Of a stretch of DNA of 64,000 bases, positions 41,457 to 53,117 are shown one piece after another (within the stretch, counting starts at the first letter, position 1; each line of letters begins with the position of its first letter). The stretch spans positions 169,501-233,500 of the forward strand of contig JAOPHQ010000575.1 in the NCBI GenBank assembly GCA_030340625.1, written 5' to 3'. Below the pieces are notes generated by a model, which ran no database searches, was not told where the DNA came from, and was given only the letters and a program-made list of their open reading frames with translations. This DNA is from Merluccius polli. Taxonomy: Eukaryota; Chordata; Actinopteri; Gadiformes; Merlucciidae. The position numbers and the translations under genes were made by a program.

Positions 41457-44437
41457 TGTATGTGTCTGATGTGTAGAGATAAATAGGAAGTGTGTACTAA
41501 CTTGTACCCAGCTCTCTACAGCTGGCAGATGTTTAGTGGTGATCAAGCGATGGAGGTCAATTAATGTGGAAACCACGGCCTCGTTATCTTCCGTCTCTTT
41601 AACCTGGAGGTCTGAGAGAAAGAGGGAGAGGAGCAGTGAGTACATGTAGGAGGACTAAAAGAAGTTGTGCCCCATCTTCAACAGAAATGTGTGGCCTATC
41701 ATATAACATATGATATATTGTAAGAAATAAAACATCTATTCTATGACCATGTGAGAGATATGAATATCATCACAATAGATTTGGTTTACATTTGGGTTAT
41801 TGTACTGTAAATATAGTAAGGTAACACAGTGGAAAATGTTGATTTGTTATGTTATGTTACGTTATGTTGAATTGTATTCATATTAATGAAATAGTTGTAC
41901 ACACAGGAAAACTAAAGAAATGCATGCATGGAAACAATTCAAACATCTGAGGCATTCAAACACAATTGTGATTAGGATTAATAAAATGTTATAATACATG
42001 ATACACACCGGACTCTACGCTGATGTCCAGATTGTATGAATGAGAGATGAGACCAGAATTTCGAATGAAAACATCCTCATCAGGAACATCATCCATCTCG
42101 GTCTCCTCCTCGTCTCCACCAGCTTCCTTTCCCTCACAATCTTGGTTAGTTTTTATCGCTGTTCCTTCCATTACCACCGTCTCTGGTGAAGGTTTTTTTT
42201 CCATCCTAGGGTCCAGACATTTCTTCTCATATTCCTCTTCTCTTCTCTCATTGCTTCCTCTATTCTCCTCCATCTCCTTCCATAGTGCTCCCTCAGCCGT
42301 AACACTCTGGCTTGTGCAAGGCAGTTCATCCTCTATCCTATGTCTGTGAGCCGGATCCAGGCTGCCCAGGGCTACATCTCCGAATGACAGTTGGTCTGAG
42401 AGTCCAAACTCGTCAGGAAGCAGCAGCTCAAGACAAGACTTCATCTCGATCACAGTTGTCTCAATTTCTTGGTAGGACTCTGAAAGTTACAAAAGAAAAT
42501 TAAGAGTTTCCTTTGTTATGACTGGAGCTTGTTGTAGCCTCATCCATATTACCGTTAAAACATGTTTGCTAAGCTTTCAAATAGGAACTCTCTTAGGTAG
42601 AAATTGCCTAATCTCAGTCTCTTCCATTCATTCGTACTATGTTTCAATGCGACTTGTCCTGACCATCTGATACCCAGAGCAGGTTAAGCCATGCAGCATC
42701 TCCAAGAAACTGAAGACAAGACTCTCACAGAACTGTCACTCACAGAAATGTATGTAGCTCTGGTGCAACCTCAGTCGAATCAGGTTTATTCAGTCTGACC
42801 ACTGAGCAATTGTTGTATTGTATATTTCACTACAGGTCTATTTTTCTACAAATACTGTCTGCAAATCAAAACACATCAGCAAATCTGTGTTCCAGATTCT
42901 CTGCACGGAAAGGCTGGCTCTACAAGACTAGCAATTGCTTAATTTTTGTAATTGCTTTCGGTCATCAGATTCACAAAGAAAAGAAAAGAAAAAGATATAC
43001 TGAAACATGTAATATTCACCTTCCATCTCTTGAGCAGCTGTCTCCACCCTATCTCTGTAGATCCTTTCCATCCTCCTCTGTCTCTCCTCTACTTGGGTCC
43101 TCTCTGCTACAGTCCTGGCCTCCACATCATTAAAGTCAACCTAATAGAGACAGAAGGCGCTTCACTCGTAAGTCATAACACCATGAATGTTGATACTTTT
43201 CAAAAGATATTGTCTAGTGATTATGGATGGAACACACTGTGACAAACTAGATGTGATTTTCATCTTAGAAACTAAGTCTAACTAAGTCCTACAAAGAAAA
43301 GCGAAAAAAAAAAAAAAAAAGTTCCCCCAAATTGCCTGTCTCACCTTCTTGACGTGTTTCAGGAAGTGGTATCCCAATGCCAGCTTCTTGTAGGCTGATC
43401 CGTATGTAGCTTGCCACGATTGGACAGTTTTGATAGCAGATATCTTTAGTTTCTTGGCTACCTCTTTCGGAGGTGGAAGAGGTTGATCTGAGTCAGTTTC
43501 AACTGTTAATTCTAAAAACTCCTAAAAGAGGAAAGAAGTGGGTGAGCAAGAAAAAGAAAATAAAGGTGATTCGGATGGATTTCTAATCAAATGACACATC
43601 ATGTTCCCTTTAGATGGACAGCAACACTATAATGCAATGTGGGAGAATAAAAATAAGTTACGATATGAACTTGGAATTGAACTAAGATGTCTTTGTTTGC
43701 AATATTTATGAACATCAATTACACAAAAAATGTGATAGTTGAGGATTTTGAGGATTCCATGTGTTCTGTAATTGATTCATTTACTTTGTTTTTAACAATA
43801 ACAGAAATAATTCACTGAGTTTAAAAATTAAAACATGAATCATCAACTTATTGCAGCTACATCATGTAAGTTCAGGGTCATCAGTAACCCTTTGGCCCTA
43901 CTATTATACAGTACGAAGTGCAAAGTGTATAAAGGATATGTAACTTTGAGTTACCAAACTTCTAATTAGGAAACTAGGCCTAGTTACTGGCAATGACTTC
44001 AGTACCTGGAAGTTATCCACAAGACGAGTTCTGAATTGGTGTGACCTGGAGAAGAGTTCACTGGCTATCTGGAAGGCTGATAGTCGGATTTCTGCATGTT
44101 CTTTATCAAGTTGTGCCATCACAGAGTGGTATACATGGTCTACATAGTCATTAGATAGTCTGGACCATAGTATTTGAGAGAAACACCAACAAGAGCAAGA
44201 AGGAAAAAAGAAAATAGAGATACATTAGTATTTCTTTTGTATTAAAGGCAACATTTTTTTCAAGAAGGAAATTAGCAGTTCAATTGTCATGAAAATAAAT
44301 CATCAGTTTTTAATCATAGAAACATACTTGCAGATCTTCTTGATTTCCTTCATCTTCTCCTGGTTGAGCTGTTGCTGTCCAGACGTGGTGAGCTCCTCCA
44401 CCAGTTCGGACAACTTGTCTCGTTGTGCCAGGTCCAT
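22078..44437 (-). CDS. uvssa: UV-stimulated scaffold protein A (transcription-coupled repair)
   Basis: Scaffold for transcription-coupled nucleotide excision repair; it recruits TFIIH and USP7 to stalled RNA polymerase II. Exons in coding order: 44437-44328, 44159-44006, 43521-43345, 43140-43020, 42479-42009, 41611-41502, 41123-40992, 29907-29793, 27189-26982, 26289-26083, 25068-24885, 24679-24568, 22555-22360, 22171-22078; phases agree throughout (796 aa; human 709). The start is MDLAQRDKLSELVEEL. The N-terminal VHS-like domain includes HAEIRLSAFQIA. An acidic segment, DEDEDDFEEVPEK, holds the TFIIH-p62-binding Phe/Val pair (F442, V445) and a lysine (K448) matching the human mono-ubiquitination site K414. 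The C-terminal DUF2043 region has Cys646, Cys656, Cys664 and His667 and ends KFSNQFNYALN. One intron is 11 kb. The start of exon 10 (26289) is uncertain, because in-frame acceptors also exist nearer the conserved part. Head-to-head with spdl1. Confidence 0.95.
22690..22930. promoter_or_regulatory. Candidate enhancer: TAAT-rich island in the last uvssa intron
   Basis: Non-repetitive AT-rich sequence dense in homeodomain-core words: AATTATGG, GCTAATTATG, CAATTATAGC, GTAATTATGATG and others. It lies between uvssa exons 13 and 12, about 3.3 kb beyond nkx1. The enhancer role is inferred from composition and from the habit of developmental genes to place enhancers in neighbours' introns. There is no conservation evidence here. 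Confidence 0.35.
23536..23640. repeat. (GT)n microsatellite in a uvssa intron
   Basis: About 75 bp of GT followed by GCGTGAGTGA-type variants. A short (ACAG)n run lies nearby at about 23449-23472. Confidence 0.93.
26290..26560. repeat. Possible diverged repeat abutting uvssa exon 10
   Basis: AT-rich sequence with repeated 'TTTGTARNTG/TTTGCAAATCTGTAA' phrases on both strands, resembling degenerate MITE-like fish repeats. It starts right at the inferred acceptor of the exon at 26289. No clear terminal repeats or target duplication were found. Confidence 0.25.
27910..28180. repeat. (GT)n and (CA)n tracts flanking a unique island in a uvssa intron
   Basis: GT-rich 27912-27962 and CA-rich 28081-28178 surround about 115 bp of complex sequence, listed separately. 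Confidence 0.9.
27965..28080. promoter_or_regulatory. Candidate regulatory island in a uvssa intron
   Basis: Short complex segment with GGGGCTAATAGAGACTCATT, GTTAATTTGG and CAGATCATTAGC words, well preserved in complexity between two microsatellites. The regulatory role is a guess from composition. Confidence 0.22.
29711..29790. repeat. (GT)n microsatellite next to uvssa exon 8 donor
   Basis: About 48 bp of GT plus GC-rich variants, lying in the intron immediately after the donor of the exon 29907-29793. Confidence 0.93.
30592..30824. repeat. Two (GT)n microsatellites in the large uvssa intron
   Basis: GT tracts at about 30592-30661 and 30792-30824. Confidence 0.93.
33690..33905. repeat. 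Probable hAT-like MITE remnant
   Basis: Contains the 'TACTTAAGTAC...TTTTACTCAAGT...GTACTCTATACACCACTG' wording characteristic of abundant fish MITEs that end in CACTG. A preceding ACCTAGTGCAGCTTT end near 33713 may belong to another MITE. Boundaries and target duplications were not resolved. Confidence 0.35.
36640..36760. repeat. Inverted-repeat segment (hairpin), probable MITE part
   Basis: GGCCATTTACATTATTG at 36686-36702 pairs with CAATAATGTAAATGGTCC at 36738-36755 (one mismatch), leaving a loop of about 35 bp. Confidence 0.6.
37950..38125. repeat. Interspersed repeat, copy 1 of a family also at 57512-57655
   Basis: Shares TGTATCTGATTTAGGACCAC, ATATGAAAGTGGCCCAAATC and CCATGTGATTTGTGCTGTTC in the same order with the copy at 57512. 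The family is not named. Confidence 0.85.
38640..38790. promoter_or_regulatory. Candidate regulatory island in the large uvssa intron
   Basis: Complex, non-repetitive sequence after a (CT)n run, with GGCCTTTAAGGC and GCTAATTATGATAAAGG words. It resembles developmental non-coding elements in composition only. Confidence 0.22.
41402..41454. repeat. (CT)n-(GA)n inverted microsatellite
   Basis: CT repeats followed after GTGTG by GA repeats, so the two halves can fold into a hairpin. It lies in the intron just downstream of uvssa exon 6 on the transcribed strand. Confidence 0.9.
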
Positions 44438-44572
44438 TATGAATAATTAACCCTGCATAGAAACCCATTAGTTGGTAGAGTGTAACTTTGGTCTCCTAAG
44501 CCATTTTAATGAAATACATTCACAACATCCAGGTAAGCTATGTTGCTCAAATCAATCAGTGGGTGCGGATCG

Positions 44573-44775
44573 CCCATGTATGTATAAACATACATGTATA
44601 TAATATATACATGTATGTATATATACATACATGGATGTATATAATATACATCCATGTATGTATGTATATACATACATGTATATAAACATACATGTATAAA
44701 TACATACATGTATGTATATATACATACATGTAATACGTGTTTATATATACGTATGTTGTTTATATACATGTATGT
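44573..44775. repeat. ACATACATGTATGT palindromic repeat cluster
   Basis: Many overlapping copies of the self-complementary word TACATGTA and of ATACATGTATGTATATA-type phrases over about 200 bp, in the 5' UTR/intron upstream of the uvssa start codon. It is strongly hairpin- and cruciform-prone. Confidence 0.9.
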
Positions 44776-45009
44776 AAGGTAAGACAATGTAATAGTGTTA
44801 TTAGCTGTATATTCATTAGGTTGCCCATGCTACAGTGTTAGCTACAGACATAAACAAATACTGAATAAACATCTATCCATCGATATTACAGTAGAGACGC
44901 TAAAAGAAGGAAAGGAAATGTTAATTACCAGTTCCGCTATATGGTATTTGTATTTTTGGAGAATAATCCCCTCATTCAAACAAGATATGGTTATTAATGC
45001 TTGACATTT

Positions 45010-45218
45010 CTAGATCTATATATTAGTCCCACTCAGGTCCCACTGGCTCGGCTCTTCTGCTTCTGCGCAGAGCTGACCAATCACGTCATTCGTCTCGCCG
45101 GGCGCTGTCCTCGCGAGACTCGCCGTGGGCGGTGCATGAATTCAAACGTATGAAGCGCTAAACTGTTAGCTAACGAAGTGTGTTTAAAATATGTTTTGTT
45201 GATGTTGATCTGCTTTAG
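45010..45218. promoter_or_regulatory. Shared bidirectional promoter of uvssa and spdl1
   Basis: A CpG-rich segment between the divergent genes. It holds a CCAAT box (GACCAATCACGTCATTCG at about 45074) overlapping a CRE/E-box-like CACGTCA, and CTCGCGAGAC at about 45110-45119, one base from the TCTCGCGAGA motif of BANP-type CpG promoters. The plus side ends in a splice donor, TTTAG|GTAAGA at 45218/45219, fitting a non-coding first exon of spdl1. The transcription starts are inferred. Confidence 0.7.
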
Positions 45219-45752
45219 GTAAGACAATAACGCGAAGTCTGTGTTTGTGTAGAGTATTAATTGTATTGTGATCATTCATGTTAAGTAACTATTTAGTTCA
45301 GAATTCAAACGTTAGCCAGTCACCCAGAGCTCGCGCTGGTAATGTCGTTGATATTATAATTATCGTTGTATTGATGTTATCCATGTGGTAGTACATTATA
45401 TTGTATAATAGCCATCCTCTATGATACATTATAGCCTGTTGCTATAATAGGCTGCTACACAAATGCTAATTTGTTGGAGCAGTTCATTCTTACACACCAA
45501 AATGAAATGTGTTTAAACGTCACCTAATCACACCTTGATTCACTACAGTGAATATCTACACAACACACACTGGGAGTGGGGCGTAGAAAATGGTCATAGC
45601 CTAGATTGCCATGGTAACAATTTGAGATGATAATCAGATGTTACCATAGTCAAACACTGTGTGTAACTCATTATGTGTGTGTATTGTTTTGTTTCATTTT
45701 CTTTTTGACTTAGCTGCCGAACATTACTGAGACCCAGAGCACTGCTAGCAAA

Positions 45753-48700
45753 ATGGCTGAAGCGGAGAAGGAGATGCAGAGGCTGAGGAGACAGTTGAAG
45801 GAGAGCGAGGAACAAGTCCAACGGGCCGCTCACGCAGGCCTTGACCTGCTGAAGCAGCAGGTAGAGCTGCAGACCACACTGGAGGAGCAGAGGGTGGAGA
45901 TGACCAATGCTATAGAGGTATGAAGAATGTAATTAATATTATGGCTTCCCACAAAAGAATTATCTAACAGTCTTCCAGAACGAACATCATTTATTGTCGG
46001 AAATTAAAAACAAATAGGTCACATTTTTATGAAATGACCAGTAACTTTGCAATTTGTGCTCTCAGATACTGGAGCAAGAGAAGTATTCTCTTCAGAGGGA
46101 GGTGGAGCTGAAGGTCCAAATGATTGACTCTTTAAAGTCTGAGTACGACTATACAAGCAGCCAGCACACCCAGCACCTTGAATGGCAAGAACTTTTAACA
46201 CAGACTCATACCACGGAAGTAAACAGTCTAAAAAGTCAGGTAAGTGCTATCCTTCACCTATAATGGACACTATAGCTAGAAGAGAAGTTAAAATTAATTT
46301 AAGAGACCCCATTCTAACTTAAAATCTCTCCATGCAGATCACAAGACTGCAGGCAGATCTAGAAGAAACCCAGTTAAATGAGAAACAGCTGAAACATAAA
46401 CTTGAAGTCCAGGCGGAAACCCTAAACCAAAAGATGGAGGAGTTCAGTGCCCTGAATGACCAAAAGCAAGATACAGTTTCCTCTGAGATTATGGAAATGC
46501 AAATGAACAGAATGGAGCTGCAAAGCATTAAGGTAACCTAAATAACAGTGTGTAACATTACCAAAGCTATCATATTTAAACAATTGGCTGTGAGTAGTGA
46601 ATGTTGTTAGTTATGTTGGTTAAGATAGTTGTTCTTGTGTGTATTCCCAGGCCGAATTCCAAATGTCGCTACAGGAAGCTCAGTACAAAGAGCAGCAGAT
46701 GGAGCTTACAAATGGCAGTCTGAAGCGTCATCTCAAGCAAATAACAGAGGAGAAGGAAGAGAGGGAGAAGGAAGCAGTTTCATTGTTCAATGCACTGGGG
46801 GTAAGCACAATGTTGTATAGTTGTATATGTGGCATGGCATAATCTAAAGAAGGTCCAATCTAAAGCTGCTGTAGGTAAGATTTGAGAGTTGTAATTAGAG
46901 AGCAGAAAAGAGCCATATTGTATAACTAATTGACCCAAAAACATCCCGTCCCTCTCTGCTCCCTGCCTCCCATCACTTCTGTGTCTTTGAGAAGTGTTGC
47001 ATTTCATGTACCTGTGATTGAAACAATCAGGGAAGAGATGCCCTTATTGGTAGAATGAGCAGCGAGCGGTCTAAAATCTAAATTGGCTCATACAGACGGA
47101 GGCACAGTCAACTCGAAACATATTCTCACAACGCATTTCAATCAGTGACAGATGCCATTTCTAACAAATTTAATTATTAATTTAATTATTATTACATTAT
47201 TACAAATAATAGTTCTTACATTTTACTTTCAGCACCTTTAACTTATTTATAACATGTTGATGTTTTAAGGTTGTACCTAAAAAATCTAAACAAAACTGCA
47301 CTTCAATGGGCAGTTGGCCATCTCACACAATTATTTCCTCAGGTTGCACTCCTCAAACCCTTTTTACTAAAAATGTAAGGTTAGGAACCAAATCTTTAGT
47401 CCTTTGAACCATCACGCTTCTATTGTGCTTGCAGGGATGCTAGACTTATGAAAAAAAAGATGACTAAAGATGAGTCACACAGAACTCCGCTTTCTCTCTC
47501 ATTCTTTAATAGAAATCCCGTGAAGTTAACCAGGAACTGCAGGTGCAGTTGGATCAAGTTCTACAGCAGGCCCAAGACCCAAACAGTAAAGGAAATTCGC
47601 TGTTTGCTGAAGTAAGAACCAATTGAATTATTTATTTTGGTTCCTGACATGGTTAAGAATTTTGGTTAGCTTTTTAACTGGCTATATTGTTTACAACCCA
47701 CATATGGAGGCCTTTTCCAGTATGTTCCACCTGGTCAGACACTGATAGATTTTGTTTTAATTTGCTCTTTTACAAATTGTATGTAACGAATATTATATAA
47801 TATCACAAAGTATTCAAAATTAAAATACTAAAGAACTGTTGGAATACCAACCTGACAAATTAATACCAGAATATTCTGATATTTAAGGCTAGCCCTAGTT
47901 CTATATATTTATATATTTATCATTTTTTAATCCAAGAAAAAAACACTCGGTTCTATAGCTAGGCTAGCCCTTGTCGAATCATATGTTGGTTGTAAATGTT
48001 GAAATGTTGTAAATATTAGTTCATATTTATTTTGTAGTTATCTCATGTTACTTTTATAATTCTTAGACGTGTTATTGTTTTGATTTGACTACTGTTTCTC
48101 TTGTAAAGCACTTTAAGCTGCATTTCATGATATGAAAGGTGCTATATCAGTAAAGCTTATTATTATTATTGTTATTATAACATATTACATATGCTGCTTT
48201 TTATCAACCACTAATATAATTGGCAACAATGAGATGGAATAAGATTTGCACAGGAAATCAATTAAAACAACATGCAATTCTTTGTCAGTAAGACAGGATG
48301 TTTATTACATTTGTATGAACATTGGTGGACAGCTGAAGAACTGTGGAATCACGGGTAATGCATATATATAAATGTAAATGTTCATGTTTGCCTTTATTCC
48401 TATGAAGTTGGAGGACAAACGGGCTGAGATGGAGAAGCGACTGATCAGTATGAAGATCCAACATCAGTCTCTGCAGAAACAGCATGGTTTTAGTAAACAA
48501 CAGCTACATCGCATGAAGGTATGTTAACATTGAGCAGTATTTTGGCCAGCAGGTTGACTATGTTAGCACAAACAGATGGTAAAAGTTGCTGTAGGTAAGA
48601 GTTGGAAAGGAGAGCAGAAGAAAGGAAGATTTTTGAAAATACACAACCTAAAAAAAAGGCTCCCTTCCTACATTTGTCCACTATTGAGAAGTGTTGCATT

Positions 48701-51700
48701 CATGCACCTGTGATTGACAAGCAAGATGGACTGGATCAAGAGATGTCCTGATTGGTCAGAAATTAGCCGGAAGCGGTCTAAAATCTCAATTGTCTCATAC
48801 AGAGCCAGTCAACCAAACAGATATTCTCACATAGCATTTCACTTACTAATAACTAGGACTTTTCTAACAAATTGCACTCAAATTATAGCTCTTCAATCTT
48901 ATCTACAGCATCTTTTTTGAACTGTACATTTTGAAACTGTTAACTCCATTTGTGTAACGGAGTATAGTAATACTGTAAATCTAGTCAAATGTGTAGATGT
49001 TGTAAAAGCATTGTCTCAATAATATCACAATATTCAATACGCTATATAGAGAAAGGTTTATCGGGGTGATGGGTCCTCCTGATTGTCGATGCCAAATGAA
49101 TCGAAGTCAATGGAAATAAAAGCTGTGGGGGGAAACTACACCACTATCTTTGTAAACTGCATGACGTGTTGCCAGAGAAGATGACAATACACATTTAATT
49201 TAAATGCAATCAAAGAGCTCTTGAAGGCAACTGATGTGTGTGTGCAGGTTCAGATAGCCACCCTGATGCAACTGCAAGGCACAAGAGCAGACCCGAACCA
49301 GCTAGAGAGACTCCAGTCCATGCTCTCAGAGAAGAATGAGGAGATCCATAATCTGGTCACTAAACTTCAGAGACTGGAGAAAGTCGAGGTAACGTGTTTT
49401 ATGACATGTGTAGTGTACACTTTCTTCGTGAAAGTAGCTTAGTGTTACAGTAATGTACACAACATTACATTACCTTTAACCTCACACGACCTCAGTCAGC
49501 GTCTCAGTGTGTTTGTGTGCTTGTGTGTATGTGCAGATGCTGTTAAAATCTCAGCCATCTGTGCCTGCTCAGTCAGACGGTAGGGATAATCAAGATGAGA
49601 CCTACTATACCGACCTTCTCCAAATGAAGCTCAGCAATTCTGTGTGAGTATTAAGCCTTAATAACCATGTCAACCAATATGTATACATTGGTTTGTTTGT
49701 AATTAAGGGTTCAATGGCAGGAATGAAACCTGCTCTATTATCTTACTTTTTGCCATTGCTATTGTTCAATATTAATTGAAATTATGACATAAGAAAGAAG
49801 AATACTATCCACCCACGGCTCAATCAATCAGGAATTTTCTTCTCTTTTCTATCAAGTGTGTTATGCCAAGGAAAATGTTGCTGTGATCTCTGTCACCGAA
49901 GCACCTCTATAGATATTTCTGTCTGTCTACATGCATAGATATTGAGGGCGTTTTGATTAAATGATTTGTACATGACCACCTTTTACAGCAAAGACGCAGA
50001 ACGCCTTGGAGATGAGCTTTCCCTCCAACGAATGAAGTCTTTGTCAGAAAGTCAAAGAGCTCTTGAATTGGAGAGAAAATTATATTCATTAGAACAGTTG
50101 CTGAAGCAGGTAAGTTATGCCTCTGTCTGTTCAGATACAGACCACATTGGCCAGAACGTTTTTTTCAAAACATTGGATAACCTTTTCATATGTGTACCTG
50201 AATAATCCTACCAGGCTCAGAGTGACAAGATCAAACTGCAGCTTCGTGTTGAGGAGCTGCGACACAAATATGAGCCCAACGGTGCGCATGCGTGTCTGAT
50301 TATACCCAATGCCAGCTATTATCCAACAATCTCAACACAGATGTATCATTTCAACTCTGTCATGCTTCTGTTCTAGATGTTAATAAAAATAATATCCAGA
50401 GGAGAAAGCGAGAGAAGCTCCCTGATGATAGAATCTTTTGTGACGTTATCAAGATGGAGCCAAATGAGGATTTGGCAAATGACAAGACGGCTAAACTGGA
50501 GACTAATCCCCATCTCAGTGGTGAGAACCAACATGTGGCAGTTTTACGCAAGACGGACTTGCAGCTTAAACAAGGTATCTGCATTGTAGCTGAAGCCCCC
50601 ATTTTATACATTTACTTTTATTTTCTAGATTTCTTTGGGGGGTGATTGCTGTCCAATTAAATGCTCTCTCTAATGTGCATGTTGTAGACTGGTTGTTAAT
50701 GCTAGCTTGAAGTGTTAGCTGTGTGTATTGGATCCTAATTTGTAGTACATCAACATGTTCAAGCAAGTTCTCAGTACAATTCTAAGAGTTGAGGAAATCG
50801 AATTGCACTTTATATGTTTTAATTTCTTGACATTTGTATGTATTTGCATGCATATTCATCAATCCATAGTTTACTCTGCATACCAGTGATACCACATTAT
50901 TTACATTTTCACTAACCTACTGATGCAGTATTGGCCATGTGGAAAAATGATACGTGAATTATAAATGAAGAGCTTTGTAACCTTGGACCTTTACATTTTC
51001 TACAAGATCAAAAGTCAGATGCTCCACCAGCCAAGTGTGTAAGGATCTGTGAAATGCCTCCAGTTGAGATTCCCAACCCTCCAAGGTAAATATTATGCAG
51101 GCAAGAAGCATCATTTCAGATCACATGAACCTCTTCATAGCGAAGGAAACACCTCTTATGTTGGAGTTCATCATTTTGACCCAATCCTTTAAATACCAGA
51201 ACAACCGAACTAGCAATATTCCAGGTAAAGCAGACACTGAACAACAGCAGTCTTGAATTTTATAATATTTACACTTTTTTCCTGGAATCATATGAAATGC
51301 CAAAGGTTTATATCTGAATGCTGCATTTAAGTTGTAATATTGTACGGGGCACATCGAAACCTGAATGAACACTAAGATACGATAAGAAGTACTTTATTAA
51401 TTCCAGACGGGTCATTTCGATGTCACAGCAGTACAGGACAGTCAAATACTTAAAAACAAACTTTTAAAATAAGAAAATGCTAAAAATATTCAAGAAAAAA
51501 AAACCTACATGCGGTGTGAAGGAGGCGTGGCTTGGCGTCGGCTGCGAACAAGAATAAACAAGACTCTGCCGTTTATAAGCCTGGTTTATTCCCGCCGAAC
51601 CCGGAGTAGCATACACAATTGCTGCACTACATTATTGACATTGTGTCTAAAGTGACACTGTAGCTTAACTTGGTAACCAGTAAAGTGGCTTTTTATTTGC

Positions 51701-52425
51701 ATCCAAAATGCTAACAAAATACTCCACCGCAGGGCCCATATCCCTCTATGTAACCTACAAATTGCTAGGTAAAACTAGTCATTATTTCTTGTCTCATGTT
51801 ATTCCATATCTTGGCAACCTAGTAGGCTATAATATTCAGTATTACAAATTGTTAAATCCAAAAATGTAAATTTGAGGCTTTAAAAGACATTAAAAAGTTT
51901 AAATATCATTTGCATAGGTCTTAAATATTTTTTGCGACTGTGGAGACAAAAAATAATAAACCTCAAACCAATAAATGTTAAATTTTATATCTATTTATTT
52001 GCCTCCCACAGCACACACAATGGTGCATGCAGGATACTTTTGTTGTCAGACAAGCAGCACTGCTGAGATACATTGACAGCATTAGAACAAATAAATAAAC
52101 TGTATACTTATAAAGCAATTCCAGGTTAAGGACTTTTGTTTACCTATATGCTGTTGGACCGTGAATTAGTTTTCATTTTGTGTTTTTTTTTTTTACACCT
52201 TCCATGTATTTTTGGATTAATATGTACATTTTGGAATTATATAATCTTTTGTGTAGTTCCCTTGTGATGGACTGTGAAGAGAATGAGAAGAAGAATCATA
52301 AAGATGCGGCTCATCGGTTTTCCAGAGGGGATGGAAAGGAGGAAGAGAGGAGAAAGAAGAACACAGTAGAGGTTATCCATGTCAGCTCAAAGAACAGCAT
52401 GGAAAATCAATGTGCCCAGCAGTAG
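45753..52425 (+). CDS. spdl1: Spindly, dynein-dynactin adaptor at kinetochores
   Basis: Coiled-coil adaptor that brings dynein/dynactin to the RZZ complex at kinetochores and is removed as the checkpoint is silenced. Coding exons: 45753-45917, 46066-46239, 46338-46532, 46651-46800, 47513-47611, 48408-48518, 49248-49388, 49537-49643, 49989-50109, 50215-50281, 50377-50574, 51007-51085, 52257-52425; phases fit and give 591 aa (human 605). The CC1-box AAHAG (residues 25-29) is the dynein light-intermediate-chain contact. The Spindly motif GNSLFAE (about residues 255-261, Phe259) binds the dynactin pointed end. Most of residues 1-370 is heptad-rich. The C-terminus CAQQ is a CaaX box, matching the farnesylated CPQQ end of human Spindly. 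The start ATG lies 39 bp into an exon with an upstream acceptor. A poly(A) signal AATAAA is at 52581. Confidence 0.96.
46862..47239 (+). mobile_element. MITE-like repeat, copy A (spdl1 intron 4)
   Basis: Begins AAAGCTGCTGTAGGTAAGA and ends with an imperfect complement (TTTCAGCACCTTT). It shares GAGAAGTGTTGCATT, ACCTGTGATTGA, GCGGTCTAAAATCT and TATTCTCACA in order with copy B at 48582. There is no coding potential, and the superfamily is unknown. Confidence 0.75.
47930..48180 (+). mobile_element. LINE (L2-type) 3' tail
   Basis: 'CTTGTAAAGCACTTTAAGCT...GGTGCTATATCAGTAAAGC' followed by (TTA)n is the usual 3' end of fish L2-type LINEs. Only the tail is recognisable. It lies in spdl1 intron 5. 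Confidence 0.5.
48582..48915 (+). mobile_element. MITE-like repeat, copy B (spdl1 intron 6)
   Basis: Begins AAAGTTGCTGTAGGTAAGA and ends TCTTATCTACAGCATCTTT, near-perfect terminal inverted repeats. It is collinear with copy A, and the terminal pairing is clearer here. Confidence 0.8.
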
Positions 52426-52580
52426 AACGGTGCACAAACGTCTTTCACTCTTGCATGTGCCAAACTTGTGTACATACTTTTCTATCTTTTGCATATTATT
52501 TCATATAAACTAATGTCCAATTTTTTTATGACCATGTTTTTAGGTTGGGGTCCTTGTAGAATGTGCATTGTGTGTTCTCT

Positions 52581-52586
52581 AATAAA
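52581..52586 (+). terminator. spdl1 polyadenylation signal
   Basis: Canonical AATAAA 156 bp after the spdl1 stop, followed by GT-rich sequence. The segment 52590-53117 after it is unassigned intergenic sequence. Confidence 0.75.
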
Positions 52587-53117
52587 GTTATTTTAAACCT
52601 GGGTCTGATTTAGCCTGACCTTGGTGTCTATAACACAAGCTTTCAAGAGTCTTTCTCTATTTCTCCAGCACACTCTGTTCTAATAGGTCCTGTGTAATAA
52701 GGCACCAATGTTTCCTTATTATTTGGGTTTGATTCTAATCTTTTACTTTCTTCTCCCCTGGACTGGATTGCACCAGCTATGCTAAGTTAGTAACCACAGT
52801 GGGTTTCAAACTAGCAGTTTACTCAACTCAGCTGCACCACCGATACAAAGGCCACAGACCCGCCGAATCTAGGACGGGGCGGTCGGCTCTGATGGTACAG
52901 TGCGGCCCCGGGGGTCAACAGTCGGAAAGGAAAAGACTTGTTTTAAACCTGTTTGCTGTAACCGGGCCGCCTAGTGGGGGGGGCACTGGCACAGGTCGGC
53001 AATATGACAACAGCCAATGGGATGTGAGATCAAGAACAACCAATGGAGGTCAAGAACGTTTGCCTTCAGGGCTTTCTGCCTAAACCAAACTGCGACGAAA
53101 AAGACTGAAAGCATTAA

